Source: Notoacmeibacter ruber (GTDB lineage: Bacteria; Pseudomonadota; Alphaproteobacteria; Rhizobiales; Rhizobiaceae). Taken from it: a DNA stretch of 64,000 nucleotides. The stretch is from positions 2,032,501 to 2,096,500 of the forward strand of contig NZ_RCWN01000001.1 of assembly GCF_003668555.1 (NCBI RefSeq), given 5' to 3'. The position numbers were made by a program, and so were the translations under genes. Under the pieces are notes generated by a model. It was not told the origin of the DNA, did not search any database, and saw only the letters and a program-made list of their open reading frames with translations. Below are positions 26,476-35,568 of this stretch, one piece after another. Positions within the stretch are counted from its first letter, which is position 1; every line of letters starts with the position of its first letter.

Positions 26476-27798
26476 ATGAACGTAGCGCCAATTCGCCCCG
26501 ATGGGCCCCACTCCGTTCCGCGTCTCCTTCTGATCGGTTTTCTGACCCTTGCTCTCGCCGTCACCGGCGGGAGCATTGTGCTTTCCTCGCCGGCCTCCGC
26601 TGAAGGATTTCTTTCCAAAATTTTCCGCTCGGATAATGAGCTCAACAGCAGCGCCAGGCAGACGAGGAAGGAAATTCGGCAACAGAGGCAGAGGGCGCGT
26701 CCGAAGCCCCGCAAACCCGCGGTCCGTCGTAAAGCCGTCAGGAAAAAACAGCGTGCCCCCGTCATTTCCAAGCCGGCAGAACCCGCCCGCGAGGTGGTCG
26801 AGAAGCGCGACGACGCAAGGACCGTCCTGGTCGTAGGCGATTTCATGGCCGGCAATCTGGCCGATGGTCTGACCGAGCGATTTGCCGACAAGGAAAACAT
26901 CCGCATTGCCGAGAGCGACAATGGCTCCTCCGGCCTCGTGCGCGACGATTATTTCGATTGGCCAGCGCGTCTGCCGGGCCTTGTCGAAGAGAAAGACCCC
27001 GACGTTCTTATCGTGATGATCGGCGCCAATGACCGGCAGGCCATGGGCGTCAACGGGCGCGCGCAGCCGGTCCGCTCCTCCGAATGGAACGATGAATATC
27101 GCCGACGGGTCGGAGAGATCGCCAAAGTGGCTGGCGAAGCGGAGATTCCGCTGATCTGGGTCGGCCAGCCATCCTATAAGTTCAGCTCGATGAATACCGA
27201 CATGCTGGCCTTCAACGAAATCTACCGCACCGTTGTAGAGGAACAGAAAGGCCACTTCGTAGACGTGTGGGAAGGCTTCGTCGACAGCGAGGGCAATTTT
27301 GTCTTCACCGGTCCGGATGTGAAGGGCCAAATGGCACGCCTTCGCAATAGTGACGGCATCAACATGACATCCGCCGGCGATGAAAAGCTGGCTTTCTATA
27401 CCGAGAAGGCTCTCGATGAGGCCCTTGGCGGGATGATTTCAGGCAAGCCGCCGGTCATAACCGGTCCCGAACTGGACACCGTCAAGCCCGACGTCTCTTC
27501 CATGACGCGGACGCCCGTCTATACGATCGACGACCCTGAACTTGATGGTGCAGAGGGTCTCTATGGCGGCATTGCTGGGCCAACTGGCGATGATAGTGAA
27601 AACGATACGGCGCCGGTGACGAGCGGCTTGCCGCCGCTACCGCCGAAAGGACGCGCATCCGACTTCGGTGGCACCAGCCGGCTTCCAGCCGGTACCATCG
27701 ATGAAGGCGACGCGCCTTCGCGTGACGAGCAAGCTGCGGCAACCGACCGTCCGGCCCGCCTCTCCTCGACTTCTAATCCGACGGTTTCAGCGAACTAG
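26476..27798 (+). CDS. DUF459 domain-containing SGNH-hydrolase-like protein
   Basis: A 440-residue envelope protein. An N-terminal hydrophobic segment (LLLIGFLTLALAVTGGSIVLSS) is followed by a very basic stretch (QRQRARPKPRKPAVRRKAVRKK) that could contact phospholipid or peptidoglycan. An SGNH-like domain comes next: VLVVGDFMAGNLADGL, PDVLIVMIGANDRQAMGV and DGINMTSAGDEKLAFY. The canonical GDS serine block reads GDF here, so the nucleophile Ser is missing at that position, while the Asn and the final Ser/Thr-rich block are kept. It may therefore be a non-catalytic member, as appears in many DUF459 proteins. The C-terminal 100 residues are disordered. Confidence 0.8.
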   Translation: MNVAPIRPDGPHSVPRLLLIGFLTLALAVTGGSIVLSSPASAEGFLSKIFRSDNELNSSARQTRKEIRQQRQRARPKPRKPAVRRKAVRKKQRAPVISKPAEPAREVVEKRDDARTVLVVGDFMAGNLADGLTERFADKENIRIAESDNGSSGLVRDDYFDWPARLPGLVEEKDPDVLIVMIGANDRQAMGVNGRAQPVRSSEWNDEYRRRVGEIAKVAGEAEIPLIWVGQPSYKFSSMNTDMLAFNEIYRTVVEEQKGHFVDVWEGFVDSEGNFVFTGPDVKGQMARLRNSDGINMTSAGDEKLAFYTEKALDEALGGMISGKPPVITGPELDTVKPDVSSMTRTPVYTIDDPELDGAEGLYGGIAGPTGDDSENDTAPVTSGLPPLPPKGRASDFGGTSRLPAGTIDEGDAPSRDEQAAATDRPARLSSTSNPTVSAN

Positions 27799-27801
27799 CG
27801 C

Positions 27802-29259
27802 TTAACGCGGCAGAAGGCTTTCGCCCATCAAAGCCTCATCGATCGAACGAGCAGCCTGTCGGCCCTCGCGGATCGCCCAAACGACGAGGCTCTGTCCCCG
27901 GCGGACGTCGCCTGCGACATAGAACTTGTCGATATTGGTCCGATAATCGCGGTCATTACCAACCACATTGACGGAACCGCGCCGGTCCGTATTGGTCACA
28001 AGCTGTTCGCCGAGATCGGAGAGCACGCCACGTGTGGCAGGCCCGGCAAAGCCGATCGCGATGAAGGCCAGTTCCGCCGGAATGACGAACTCCGTACCCT
28101 CGATCGGATTGCGCTTTTCGTCGACCTTGGCGACCTTCACACCGGTCAGTCGTCCCTCTTCTCCAACGAAAGCGATGGTCGCGACCTGAAACTCGCGCTC
28201 TGCCCCTTCCGCCTGGCTGGACGATGTCCGCATCTTGGTCGCCCAGTAAGGCCAGACGGTCAGTTTGTCTTCCTTTTCCGGCGGTTGCGGACGAATGTCG
28301 AGCTGGGTCACCCGGGTCGCGCCCTGGCGGAACGACGTGCCCACGCAGTCGGAGGCTGTATCGCCGCCGCCGACCACGACGACGCGCCGGCCCCCAGCAC
28401 TCACCTCATGATCGAGCGCCCAAGCCGCCGATTGCGGGTTTTCCTTGCCGACACGGCGGTTCTGTTGAACCAGGAAAGGCATCGCATCATAGACGCCATC
28501 GAGATCGGCCCCCGGAATGCCGGCTGCGCGCGGCGTCTCAGAACCGCCGCAGTAGAGAACGGCGTCATATTCATCGAGAAGGCTCTGAACGGTACGGTCG
28601 ACGCCGATCTCGACACCGCAATGGAATGTGACGCCTTCGCCTTCCATCTGTGTGACACGCCGGTCGATCAGGTGCTTTTCCATCTTGAAGTCGGGAATGC
28701 CGTAACGCAGCAGGCCACCCGGCTTGCTTTCGCGTTCAAACAGATCGACCTTGTGGCCCGCGCGACCGAGTTGCTGCGCAGCGGCAAGTCCAGCCGGACC
28801 AGAGCCGATAATAGCGACGCGCTTGCCGGTCTGCGTCTCAGCCGGACGCGGCCGAATGTAGCCCGTCTCATAGGCCTTGTCCGCAATCGCCTGCTCGATG
28901 GTTTTGATGGCAACCGGCACATCCTCGAGATTGAGCGTGCACGCTTCCTCGCACGGAGCCGGGCAGATGCGGCCCGTGAATTCCGGGAAGTTGTTGGTGG
29001 AATAGAGGTTGACGATGGCCTCTTCCCACTGATCGTTCCAGATCAGATCGTTCCAGTCCGGGATCTGGTTGTGCACCGGACAGCCCGTCGGCCCATGGCA
29101 GAACGGAATTCCGCAATCCATGCAGCGGGCGGCCTGTTTGCGCACTTCACCCGTTTCCATAGGAATGGTGAATTCCTTGAAATGGCGAATTCGGTCGGAT
29201 GCCGGCTGATACTTCGGATCCTGCCGGTCGATCTCAAGGAAACCCGTTACCTTACCCAT
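27802..29259 (-). CDS. gltD: glutamate synthase (NADPH) small subunit
   Basis: Beta subunit of NADPH-GOGAT, which passes electrons from NADPH through FAD and iron-sulfur clusters to the large subunit. The 485-residue protein has the N-terminal Cys clusters CMDCGIPFCHGPTGCP and CPAPCEEACTLN, the FAD site VAIIGSGPAGLAAAQQLGRAGH and the NADPH site VVVVGGGDTASDC, ending with FYVAGDVRRGQSLVVWAIREGRQAA. It lies downstream of gltB but is separated from it by ybjQ and 110 bases. It converges on the DUF459 gene, with three bases between stops. Confidence 0.96.
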   Translation of the reverse strand: MGKVTGFLEIDRQDPKYQPASDRIRHFKEFTIPMETGEVRKQAARCMDCGIPFCHGPTGCPVHNQIPDWNDLIWNDQWEEAIVNLYSTNNFPEFTGRICPAPCEEACTLNLEDVPVAIKTIEQAIADKAYETGYIRPRPAETQTGKRVAIIGSGPAGLAAAQQLGRAGHKVDLFERESKPGGLLRYGIPDFKMEKHLIDRRVTQMEGEGVTFHCGVEIGVDRTVQSLLDEYDAVLYCGGSETPRAAGIPGADLDGVYDAMPFLVQQNRRVGKENPQSAAWALDHEVSAGGRRVVVVGGGDTASDCVGTSFRQGATRVTQLDIRPQPPEKEDKLTVWPYWATKMRTSSSQAEGAEREFQVATIAFVGEEGRLTGVKVAKVDEKRNPIEGTEFVIPAELAFIAIGFAGPATRGVLSDLGEQLVTNTDRRGSVNVVGNDRDYRTNIDKFYVAGDVRRGQSLVVWAIREGRQAARSIDEALMGESLLPR

Positions 29260-29369
29260 AGGCGTCCAACCCCCGTCTGACGCGCGCTTTTCGCACGTGG
29301 GCGCGTTCTAGCGCACCCTTCTACTGTTCTTCAATGCGGCCAATGCCCGCGATGCTGTGCAAGAAGCCT

Positions 29370-29699
29370 CTATTCCAGCGTCACAGCCGTTCCCGATGCC
29401 ACCACCATCAACATGGAGGAGGAGCCATTGCCGGACGTGATGTTCTCATAATCCAGATCGACGCCGACGACCGCATTGCCGCCGAGGCGTTGGGCTTCGT
29501 CGCCCATCTCGCCAAGCGCAAGTTCGCGCCCCTGACCCAGGCTTTTCTCGTAAGAGCCGGAGCGGCCGCCCACAATGTCGCGAATGGAGGCGAAGAAATC
29601 GCGAAACACATTCGTTCCGAGGATCGCTTCGCCAGTTACGACACCATGATAGGCCACGATACGCCGGCCTTCGACGGTATTGGTGGTGGTGATGATCAT
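29370..29699 (-). CDS. YbjQ/UPF0145 family protein
   Basis: A 109-residue member of the YbjQ (DUF74) family, a pentameric protein of unknown function sometimes labelled heavy-metal binding. Hallmarks are [46 protein letters not shown] and [25 protein letters not shown]. Its start overlaps the gltB stop by four bases (ATGA), so it is translationally coupled to glutamate synthase and sits between the two GOGAT subunits. Confidence 0.92.
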   Translation of the reverse strand: MIITTTNTVEGRRIVAYHGVVTGEAILGTNVFRDFFASIRDIVGGRSGSYEKSLGQGRELALGEMGDEAQRLGGNAVVGVDLDYENITSGNGSSSMLMVVASGTAVTLE

Positions 29700-32600
29700 T
29701 CAGCCGCCACTCCCATCTTATTGCGCTCCATCTCTTCCAGAGCACGCCGGTACTCGACCGGCATCACCTTCCGGAATTTCGGACGGTACTCGGTCCAGTT
29801 ATCAAGGATCGTTGCCGCCCGGTCGGAGCCTGTGTGATGCTTGTGATTGGCGATGAGCTGATAGAGGCGCTCCTCATCATGGCTCGTCATGTCGTCCAGC
29901 ACGTCCACCAGACCCTTATGCATCAGGTCGCCGCCATGGTGGTGCAGCTTCTCGAGCATGTCATCCTCTTCAGGGACAGGCTCCAGCTCGACCATAGCCA
30001 TGTTGCACCGCTCGGCGAAATTGTCGTCCTCATCGAGGACATAGGCGACGCCGCCGCTCATGCCGGCGGCGAAGTTACGCCCGGTTCCGCCAAGAACCAC
30101 AACCACACCACCCGTCATATATTCGCAGCCGTGGTCGCCCACGCCTTCGACGACGGCCACAGCTCCGGAATTGCGGACGGCAAAGCGCTCTCCAGCAATA
30201 CCACGGAAGTAACATTCACCCTCGATGGCGCCATAGAGGACCGTATTGCCGACGATGATGGATTCCGACGGCTTGATCGAAGCGTCTTCAGGCGGGCGGA
30301 TGATGATCTTTCCACCCGACAGGCCCTTGCCGACATAGTCGTTGCCGTCACCGATCAGGTCGAACGTCACGCCATGGGCGAGGAACGCGCCGAAACTCTG
30401 GCCGGCTGTGCCGCGGAGCGTCACATGAATGGTGTCGTCCGCAAGGCCCTTGTGGCCGAAGTTCTTGGCGACGCGGCCCGACAGCATCGCTCCTGCCGAA
30501 CGATCGACGTTCCTGATTTCCGCTTCAAGACGAACCTGCTGGCGTGTGGTCAGCGCAGCCTCAGCCTCTTCGATCAGCTTGCGATCGAGGATTTCGTGGA
30601 TCGGGTGATCCTGACGTTCCGTCCAGCGGATCTGCTCGGGCGCTGCGTGGGGCTTGAAGAACACCTTCGAGAAGTCGAGGCCCTGCGCCTTCCAGCTATC
30701 GATCATGTCCTTCTTGTCGAGAAGGTCGGAGCGACCTGTCAGCTCTTCGAGCGTCCGGAAGCCCATTGCAGCCATCAGTTCGCGCATCTCTTCGGCGACA
30801 TAGAAGAAATAGTTGACCACATGCTCCGGCGCGCCCTTGAAGCGCTTGCGAAGGACGGGATCCTGCGTCGCGACACCGACCGGGCAGGTGTTGAGGTGAC
30901 ATTTCCTCATCATGATACAACCGGCAGCGATCAGCGGCGCAGTTGAGAAGCCGAATTCGTCGGCGCCGAGCAGCGCCCCGACAATGGCGTCGCGCCCGGT
31001 ACGGATACCGCCATCGACCTGCAGCGCGACGCGCGAGCGCAGATTGTTCCTGACCAGCGTCTGATGGGTCTCGGCAAGCCCCATTTCCCACGGGCTGCCC
31101 GCATGCTTGAGCGAGGTCAGGGGCGAAGCGCCCGTGCCGCCGTCATACCCGGAAATGGTGATGTGATCGGCGCGCGCCTTGGCAACACCGGCCGCAACCG
31201 TGCCGACTCCGACCTCCGAGACCAGCTTTACGGAGACATCGGCATCCGGGTTGACGTTCTTCAGGTCGAAGATGAGCTGCGCCAGATCTTCGATCGAATA
31301 GATGTCATGGTGCGGCGGCGGCGAAATCAGGCCGACGCCCGGCGTCGAATGGCGCACCTTGGCGATCGTGGCATCCACTTTGTGACCGGGCAACTGGCCG
31401 CCCTCGCCGGGCTTGGCGCCCTGCGCGACCTTGATCTGCATCATGTCGGAGTTGATGAGATATTCCGCCGTCACGCCGAACCGGCCGGACGCCACCTGCT
31501 TGATCGCGGAACGTTCCGGGTTCATGCCGCCGGTGGCCAGCGGGTTGAACCGGTCCGGCTCTTCGCCGCCCTCACCCGTATTGGACTTGCCGCCCATCTG
31601 GTTCATGGCACGCGCCAGCGTCGTGTGCGCCTCGCGGCTGATCGATCCGAAGCTCATCGCGCCCGTCGAGAAGCGCTTGACGATCTCGCTGGCCGGCTCG
31701 ACCTCGGAGATATCGATGGGCTCGCGCCCGTCTTCCTCGGCCGTCTTGATATGGAAAAGCCCGCGAATGGTCTGTGCGGCATTGGCCGCTTCGTTCACCT
31801 GTTCGGAAAATTCCTTGAAGGTGCTGAAGCTCGACGTGCGGACCGCATGTTGGAGCGAGGCGACCGAATCCGGTGTCCAGACATGCTTTTCGCCACGCAT
31901 GCGATAGGCATATTCGCCGCCCACATCGAGATTGCGCCGCAGGACCGGATCGTTGGAGAAAGCGAGATAGTGCCGCATTGCGGTCTCTTCCGCGATCTCG
32001 GCAATGCCCGCACCTTCGATCGTCGTCGCGGTGCCATAGAAATACTTATCGAGAAACTTCGTCGACAGGCCGACCGCATCGAAAATCTGCGCGCCGCAAT
32101 AGGACTGATAGGTCGAGATGCCCATCTTGGACATGACCTTGAGGATGCCCTTGCCAATCGCCTTGATGTAACGGGTCACGACTTCCTGAGCGTCGACTTC
32201 GGGCGGGAAGGCCCCGTTCTTGTGCTCGTCCAGAAGGGTGTCGAAGGCGAGATAGGGATTGATTGCCTCTGCGCCATAGCCGGCAAGGCACGCGAAATGG
32301 TGCACTTCGCGAGGCTCGCCCGATTCCACGACCAGCCCGGCCGAGGTCCGCAACCCCTTGCGGATCAAATGGTGGTGAACGGCTGCCGTTGCCAGCAGGG
32401 CCGGAATGGCGATCCGGTCCGGCCCGATCTGACGGTCCGAAAGAATGATGATGTTGTAGCCGTTGTGAACCGCCTTCTCGGCCTTTTCACAAAGATGCGA
32501 GACCGCGCTAGGCATCCCGCCCGCGCCCTCGCGCGCATCGAAGGTGATGTCGAGCGTCTTTGTGTCGAAGCGATCGTCGGTGTGACCGATATTGCGGATC

Positions 32601-34381
32601 TTCTCCAGATCCGCATTGGTCAGGATGGGCTGGCGAACTTCGAGCCGCTTGCGCTTGGACGCGCCTTCATGATCCAGAATGTTCGGGCGCGGCCCGATGA
32701 AGGAGACAAGGCTCATCACCAGCTCTTCGCGGATCGGATCGATCGGCGGGTTGGTCACCTGCGCGAAGTTCTGCTTGAAATAGGTGTAGAGCAGCTTGGA
32801 CTTGTCGCTCATCGCGCTGATCGGCGTATCGGTGCCCATCGAGCCGATCGCTTCCTGACCGGTGGTTGCCATGGGCGACATGAGCAAGCGCACGTCTTCC
32901 TGCGTGTAGCCGAAGGCCTGTTGGCGGTCGAGCAGAGACACATCCTTGCGCAGGGCACGCGGCTCGACCGGTGCCTGATCCTCAAGGATGATCTGCGTGC
33001 CTTCGAGCCATTCCCGATAAGGGTGCAGTTCGGCGAGGTCGCTCTTGACCTCGACGTCGGAGATGATGCGTCCCTCCTTCAGGTCGATCATCAGCATCTT
33101 GCCGGGCTGAAGCCGCCACTTCCTGACGATATCCTTCTCCGCGACCGGAAGAGTCCCCGCCTCGGACGCCATGACGACCCGATCGTCCTTGGTGACGATA
33201 TAACGGGCCGGGCGCAGACCGTTGCGGTCGAGCGTCGCGCCGATGATCCTTCCATCGGTAAAGGCCACAGCGGCTGGGCCGTCCCACGGCTCCATCAGCG
33301 CGGCGTGATATTCATAGAAGGCCCGCCGATCTTCGCCCATCAGCTTGTTGCCGGCCCATGCTTCCGGGATCAGCATCATCATCGCGTGGGTCAGCGAGTA
33401 GCCGCCCTGGAAAAGGAACTCCAGCGCATTGTCGAAACAGGCGGTATCCGATTGACCTTCATAGGAGATCGGCCAGAGCTTCTGAATATCCTCTCCGAAG
33501 AGGTCGGAGGAAACGGAAGCCTGACGCGCCGCCATCCAGTTCACATTGCCACGCAATGTGTTGATCTCGCCATTATGCGCCACCAGCCGGTAGGGGTGGC
33601 TCAACTTCCAGCTCGGGAAGGTGTTGGTCGAGAAGCGCTGGTGGACGAGAGCGAGAGCGCTTTCGAAGCGCTCATCGGTCAGATCCTTGTAATAACGGCC
33701 GAGCTGATAGGCCAGGAACATGCCCTTGTAGACGATCGTGCGGCTGGAAAGGGAAACAGGATACCAGCCATTGTCGCGCCCCTTCGTCTCCGAGTGAATG
33801 CGCTGACTGATGACCTTGCGGAGAATATAGAGACGGCGCTCGTAATCGTCGTCGCTCTCAATTCCCTCCGGCCGACCGACAAAGGCCTGCCGGTGGACAG
33901 GCTCGGACGCAACGATGTCCGGCGCCTTGGACAGGGAGGAATTGTCGACCGGCACATCGCGGAAGCCGAGAAACGGAATGCCCTCGGAATGGGCCGCGTC
34001 GCGGATGATATCCTCGATATGGGCGCGCAGATCGGCATCCTGCGGCATGAAGAAATGGCCGACGCCGTACTGGCCGGGCTCCGGAAGATCGACCCCGGTC
34101 TCGGCCATCACCGCCTTGAAGAAGGCATGCGGGATCTGGACAAGCATCCCCGCGCCGTCGCCCATCAGCGGATCGGCGCCGACCGCGCCGCGGTGGGTGA
34201 GGTTTTCGAGGATGAAGAGACCATCTTCGATGATCTTGTGCGATTGCCGGTTCTTCATATCGGCGATGAAACCGACGCCGCAGGCATCATGCTCGTTACG
34301 CGGATCATAAAGGCCCTGCGCGTCGGGGAGACCCGTTTTCGGAAGAGCCGCCACCGTCATCGCTCTGCTCTGTTCCGTCAT
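29696..34381 (-). CDS. gltB: glutamate synthase (NADPH) large subunit
   Basis: Alpha subunit of NADPH-GOGAT (1561 residues), which makes two glutamates from glutamine and 2-oxoglutarate. A short propeptide precedes the class II amidotransferase nucleophile in [10 protein letters not shown]. The FMN-binding synthase domain contains [36 protein letters not shown] and [19 protein letters not shown], and the 3Fe-4S ligands are in [23 protein letters not shown] beta-helix domain ends the protein ([30 protein letters not shown]). The start at 34381 has GGAGGG eight bases upstream; 29 more residues are open but without a ribosome site. A 1124-residue antisense open frame here is a composition artefact. 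Confidence 0.96.
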   Translation of the reverse strand: MTEQSRAMTVAALPKTGLPDAQGLYDPRNEHDACGVGFIADMKNRQSHKIIEDGLFILENLTHRGAVGADPLMGDGAGMLVQIPHAFFKAVMAETGVDLPEPGQYGVGHFFMPQDADLRAHIEDIIRDAAHSEGIPFLGFRDVPVDNSSLSKAPDIVASEPVHRQAFVGRPEGIESDDDYERRLYILRKVISQRIHSETKGRDNGWYPVSLSSRTIVYKGMFLAYQLGRYYKDLTDERFESALALVHQRFSTNTFPSWKLSHPYRLVAHNGEINTLRGNVNWMAARQASVSSDLFGEDIQKLWPISYEGQSDTACFDNALEFLFQGGYSLTHAMMMLIPEAWAGNKLMGEDRRAFYEYHAALMEPWDGPAAVAFTDGRIIGATLDRNGLRPARYIVTKDDRVVMASEAGTLPVAEKDIVRKWRLQPGKMLMIDLKEGRIISDVEVKSDLAELHPYREWLEGTQIILEDQAPVEPRALRKDVSLLDRQQAFGYTQEDVRLLMSPMATTGQEAIGSMGTDTPISAMSDKSKLLYTYFKQNFAQVTNPPIDPIREELVMSLVSFIGPRPNILDHEGASKRKRLEVRQPILTNADLEKIRNIGHTDDRFDTKTLDITFDAREGAGGMPSAVSHLCEKAEKAVHNGYNIIILSDRQIGPDRIAIPALLATAAVHHHLIRKGLRTSAGLVVESGEPREVHHFACLAGYGAEAINPYLAFDTLLDEHKNGAFPPEVDAQEVVTRYIKAIGKGILKVMSKMGISTYQSYCGAQIFDAVGLSTKFLDKYFYGTATTIEGAGIAEIAEETAMRHYLAFSNDPVLRRNLDVGGEYAYRMRGEKHVWTPDSVASLQHAVRTSSFSTFKEFSEQVNEAANAAQTIRGLFHIKTAEEDGREPIDISEVEPASEIVKRFSTGAMSFGSISREAHTTLARAMNQMGGKSNTGEGGEEPDRFNPLATGGMNPERSAIKQVASGRFGVTAEYLINSDMMQIKVAQGAKPGEGGQLPGHKVDATIAKVRHSTPGVGLISPPPHHDIYSIEDLAQLIFDLKNVNPDADVSVKLVSEVGVGTVAAGVAKARADHITISGYDGGTGASPLTSLKHAGSPWEMGLAETHQTLVRNNLRSRVALQVDGGIRTGRDAIVGALLGADEFGFSTAPLIAAGCIMMRKCHLNTCPVGVATQDPVLRKRFKGAPEHVVNYFFYVAEEMRELMAAMGFRTLEELTGRSDLLDKKDMIDSWKAQGLDFSKVFFKPHAAPEQIRWTERQDHPIHEILDRKLIEEAEAALTTRQQVRLEAEIRNVDRSAGAMLSGRVAKNFGHKGLADDTIHVTLRGTAGQSFGAFLAHGVTFDLIGDGNDYVGKGLSGGKIIIRPPEDASIKPSESIIVGNTVLYGAIEGECYFRGIAGERFAVRNSGAVAVVEGVGDHGCEYMTGGVVVVLGGTGRNFAAGMSGGVAYVLDEDDNFAERCNMAMVELEPVPEEDDMLEKLHHHGGDLMHKGLVDVLDDMTSHDEERLYQLIANHKHHTGSDRAATILDNWTEYRPKFRKVMPVEYRRALEEMERNKMGVAAE

Positions 34382-34531
34382 CGCCCTACCCTCCGTCGCG
34401 CTCGCGCGCGAGCCATTGTTCGTTCCTATCTGGATTGAACGGTATCCGCCTCTATCGCCTGCGGCCATTTCCGTGGCGCACCGCGAAAACCGGCAGGCAT
34501 GCTCCAGCCGGTCTGAAAACGCTCCGTCAAA

Positions 34532-34552
34532 TAAGACAGCAATACTGTCCTA
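34532..34552. promoter_or_regulatory. inverted repeat upstream of gltB
   Basis: TAAGACAG-CAATA-CTGTCCTA is an inverted repeat with seven of eight positions matching, about 150 bases before the gltB start and in the AT-rich part of the leader. It has the shape of a dimeric-regulator operator, but no regulator family can be assigned from it. Confidence 0.35.
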
Positions 34553-34620
34553 ATTCGAATTTATCGCACAATTAGGCTAGGGCTTCAAGCATGCGGAGGA
34601 CAGCCGCGAAAATGGCTCCC

Positions 34621-34653
34621 AAAACAAAAGGGCGGCACCCGAAGGCACCGCCC
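34621..34653 (-). terminator. rho-independent terminator of hsp20
   Basis: On the minus strand GGGCGGTGCC, loop TTCG, GGTGCCGCCC (ten pairs including two G-T wobbles) is followed by TTTTGTTTT. It lies 23 bases after the hsp20 stop. The UUCG tetraloop and T-run make a textbook terminator. Confidence 0.9.
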
Positions 34654-34676
34654 ATCATCATACATGGACCGTCAGA

Positions 34677-35144
34677 TCAGTTGGTCTGGCCTTCGATCTG
34701 CGGCGCTTCGGCCGGCTTCGCAGACGTGATCGCGATGCGGCGCGGCTTCATTTCCTCAGGCACATTGCGCTTGAGATCGACATGAAGAAGACCGTTTTTC
34801 AGGCCGGCGGCGCTGACTTCGACGTGATCGGCCAGTTGGAAACGGCGTTCGAAAGCCCGGGTCGCGATGCCGCGATGCAGGAATTCCCGCTCGTCCGCGT
34901 TTTCCTCTTCAGCCTTTGCGCCCTTGATCGTCAGCACGTTGCGATGAGCCTCGACCGAAAGTTCGTCTTCGTCGAAACCGGCCACCGCCATGGTGATGCG
35001 GTAGGTGTCATCTGCCGTGCGTTCAATATTATAGGGCGGATAGGAAGGGGCGCTCTCCGGCTGAGCCAGACTGTCCAGAAGGGTGAACATCCGGTCGAAA
35101 CCGACGGTTGAACGGTAGAGCGGCGAAAAATCGACATGACGCAT
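34677..35144 (-). CDS. small heat shock protein, Hsp20/IbpA family
   Basis: An ATP-independent holdase chaperone of 155 residues. The alpha-crystallin domain is visible as YNIERTADDTYRITMAVAGFDEDELSVEAHRNVLTIKGAKA, then FLHRGIATRAFERRFQLADHVEVSAAGLKNGLLHVDLKRNVPEE with the A-x-x-x-N-G-L-L consensus. The N-terminus DFSPLYRSTVGFDRMFTLLDS is typical of rhizobial class A sHSPs. The leader carries a sigma-32-like promoter and a ROSE-like thermometer (separate entries), so the gene appears to be heat-controlled at both transcription and translation. It has its own terminator. Confidence 0.95.
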   Translation of the reverse strand: MRHVDFSPLYRSTVGFDRMFTLLDSLAQPESAPSYPPYNIERTADDTYRITMAVAGFDEDELSVEAHRNVLTIKGAKAEEENADEREFLHRGIATRAFERRFQLADHVEVSAAGLKNGLLHVDLKRNVPEEMKPRRIAITSAKPAEAPQIEGQTN

Positions 35145-35236
35145 GGTTGTGTCCTTTCATAAAGCGACATGGTTTGCGTATCGCCCTTCGATCCGTACCC
35201 GGTAACCGGCGAACGGGAAGGGCTTGCGCAACCCCC
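35145..35236 (-). promoter_or_regulatory. ROSE-like RNA thermometer in the hsp20 5' leader
   Basis: On the minus strand the last leader hairpin (35167-35152) is UC(G)CUUU-AUG-AAAGGA. The Shine-Dalgarno AAAGGA, seven bases before the ATG, pairs with UCGCUUU leaving one G bulged. This is the ROSE signature U(U/C)GCU opposite the ribosome site. Upstream, GCCCTTC pairs with GAAGGGC, closing a CCGGTTACCGG hairpin, and GGTTGCG pairs with CGCAAACC (one bulge), giving the multi-stem layout of ROSE leaders. Folding at low temperature would hide the ribosome site and heating would open it. Structure drawn by eye; function inferred from the ROSE family. Confidence 0.75.
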
Positions 35237-35257
35237 TGACGGGCGGCTGCAAATCCT

Positions 35258-35286
35258 ATTTGGGTGCTGGATTTGCGGCGTTCAAG
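35258..35286 (-). promoter_or_regulatory. RpoH (sigma-32) type promoter of hsp20
   Basis: On the minus strand, CTTGAA (35286-35281), a 17-base spacer, then CCAAAT (35263-35258), close to the alphaproteobacterial heat-shock consensus CTTGAA / CCATNT. Transcription would start near 35250, giving a leader of about 105 bases that covers the ROSE-like element. Confidence 0.65.
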
Positions 35287-35421
35287 ATCTGTACTTGCGG
35301 CAGCAAGAAACACCTGCCGCATTTGCGCCCCATGCCTGAACGCTGGCTGAACGAGGTCTTCGGCCTGGGTTCAAATGCGCCCCCTTATAACTCTCCCAAG
35401 CTTCGGCTCTCGGAAGGGACC

Positions 35422-35477
35422 GGAGCCGCCGGACGGACGGGTCCGTCCCTTCCCCGATCCGTCCGGCTCCTTCTTTT
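35422..35477 (+). terminator. orphan terminator-like hairpin
   Basis: GGAGCC pairs with GGCTCC and GGACGGA with TCCGTCC (three-base bulge between), followed by TTCTTTT. It is oriented for plus-strand transcription, yet no plus-strand gene precedes it within 15 kb of leftward genes' starts except hsp20 on the opposite strand. Confidence 0.55.
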
Positions 35478-35492
35478 AATCCTATGTCCTCC

Positions 35493-35532
35493 ATGACCCC
35501 GTTGATGCGTTGCCATGCGCCAGCGGGGTCAT
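35493..35532. repeat. 9-bp perfect inverted repeat before the hydrolase gene
   Basis: ATGACCCCG and CGGGGTCAT are exact inverted copies separated by 22 bases, ending 37 bases before the hydrolase start. It could be an RNA hairpin in its leader or a regulator site. Confidence 0.55.
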
Positions 35533-35568
35533 TATGGCTTTTGCACCCAATAGTAACGGAACCCGTGC

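Larger units (their letters stand above)
35287..35568. other. gap between hsp20 promoter and hydrolase, possible small RNA
   Basis: No convincing protein frame is present. The stretch ends with an isolated plus-strand hairpin plus T-run and then a perfect inverted repeat (both listed separately). With no coding gene upstream on the plus strand, the terminator could end a small RNA transcribed away from hsp20. No promoter for it was identified with confidence. Confidence 0.35.

Noticed and set aside
28285..29280. 331-codon open frame antisense to gltD
   Set aside because: gltD is certain from its iron-sulfur and nucleotide-binding motifs; the antisense frame is a composition effect.
31064..34438. 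1124-codon open frame antisense to gltB
   Set aside because: It lies wholly within gltB, which has unmistakable GOGAT motifs. Long antisense frames are common in GC-rich DNA with G/C-biased third positions. The translated sequence is Arg/His/Asp-rich and shows no domain.
35401..35460. SRP (4.5S) RNA suspected from a CGGAAGGGA stretch
   Set aside because: The surrounding bases do not match the conserved SRP loop (CCAGGYCCGGAAGGRAGCARC), so it is only part of the hairpin region.
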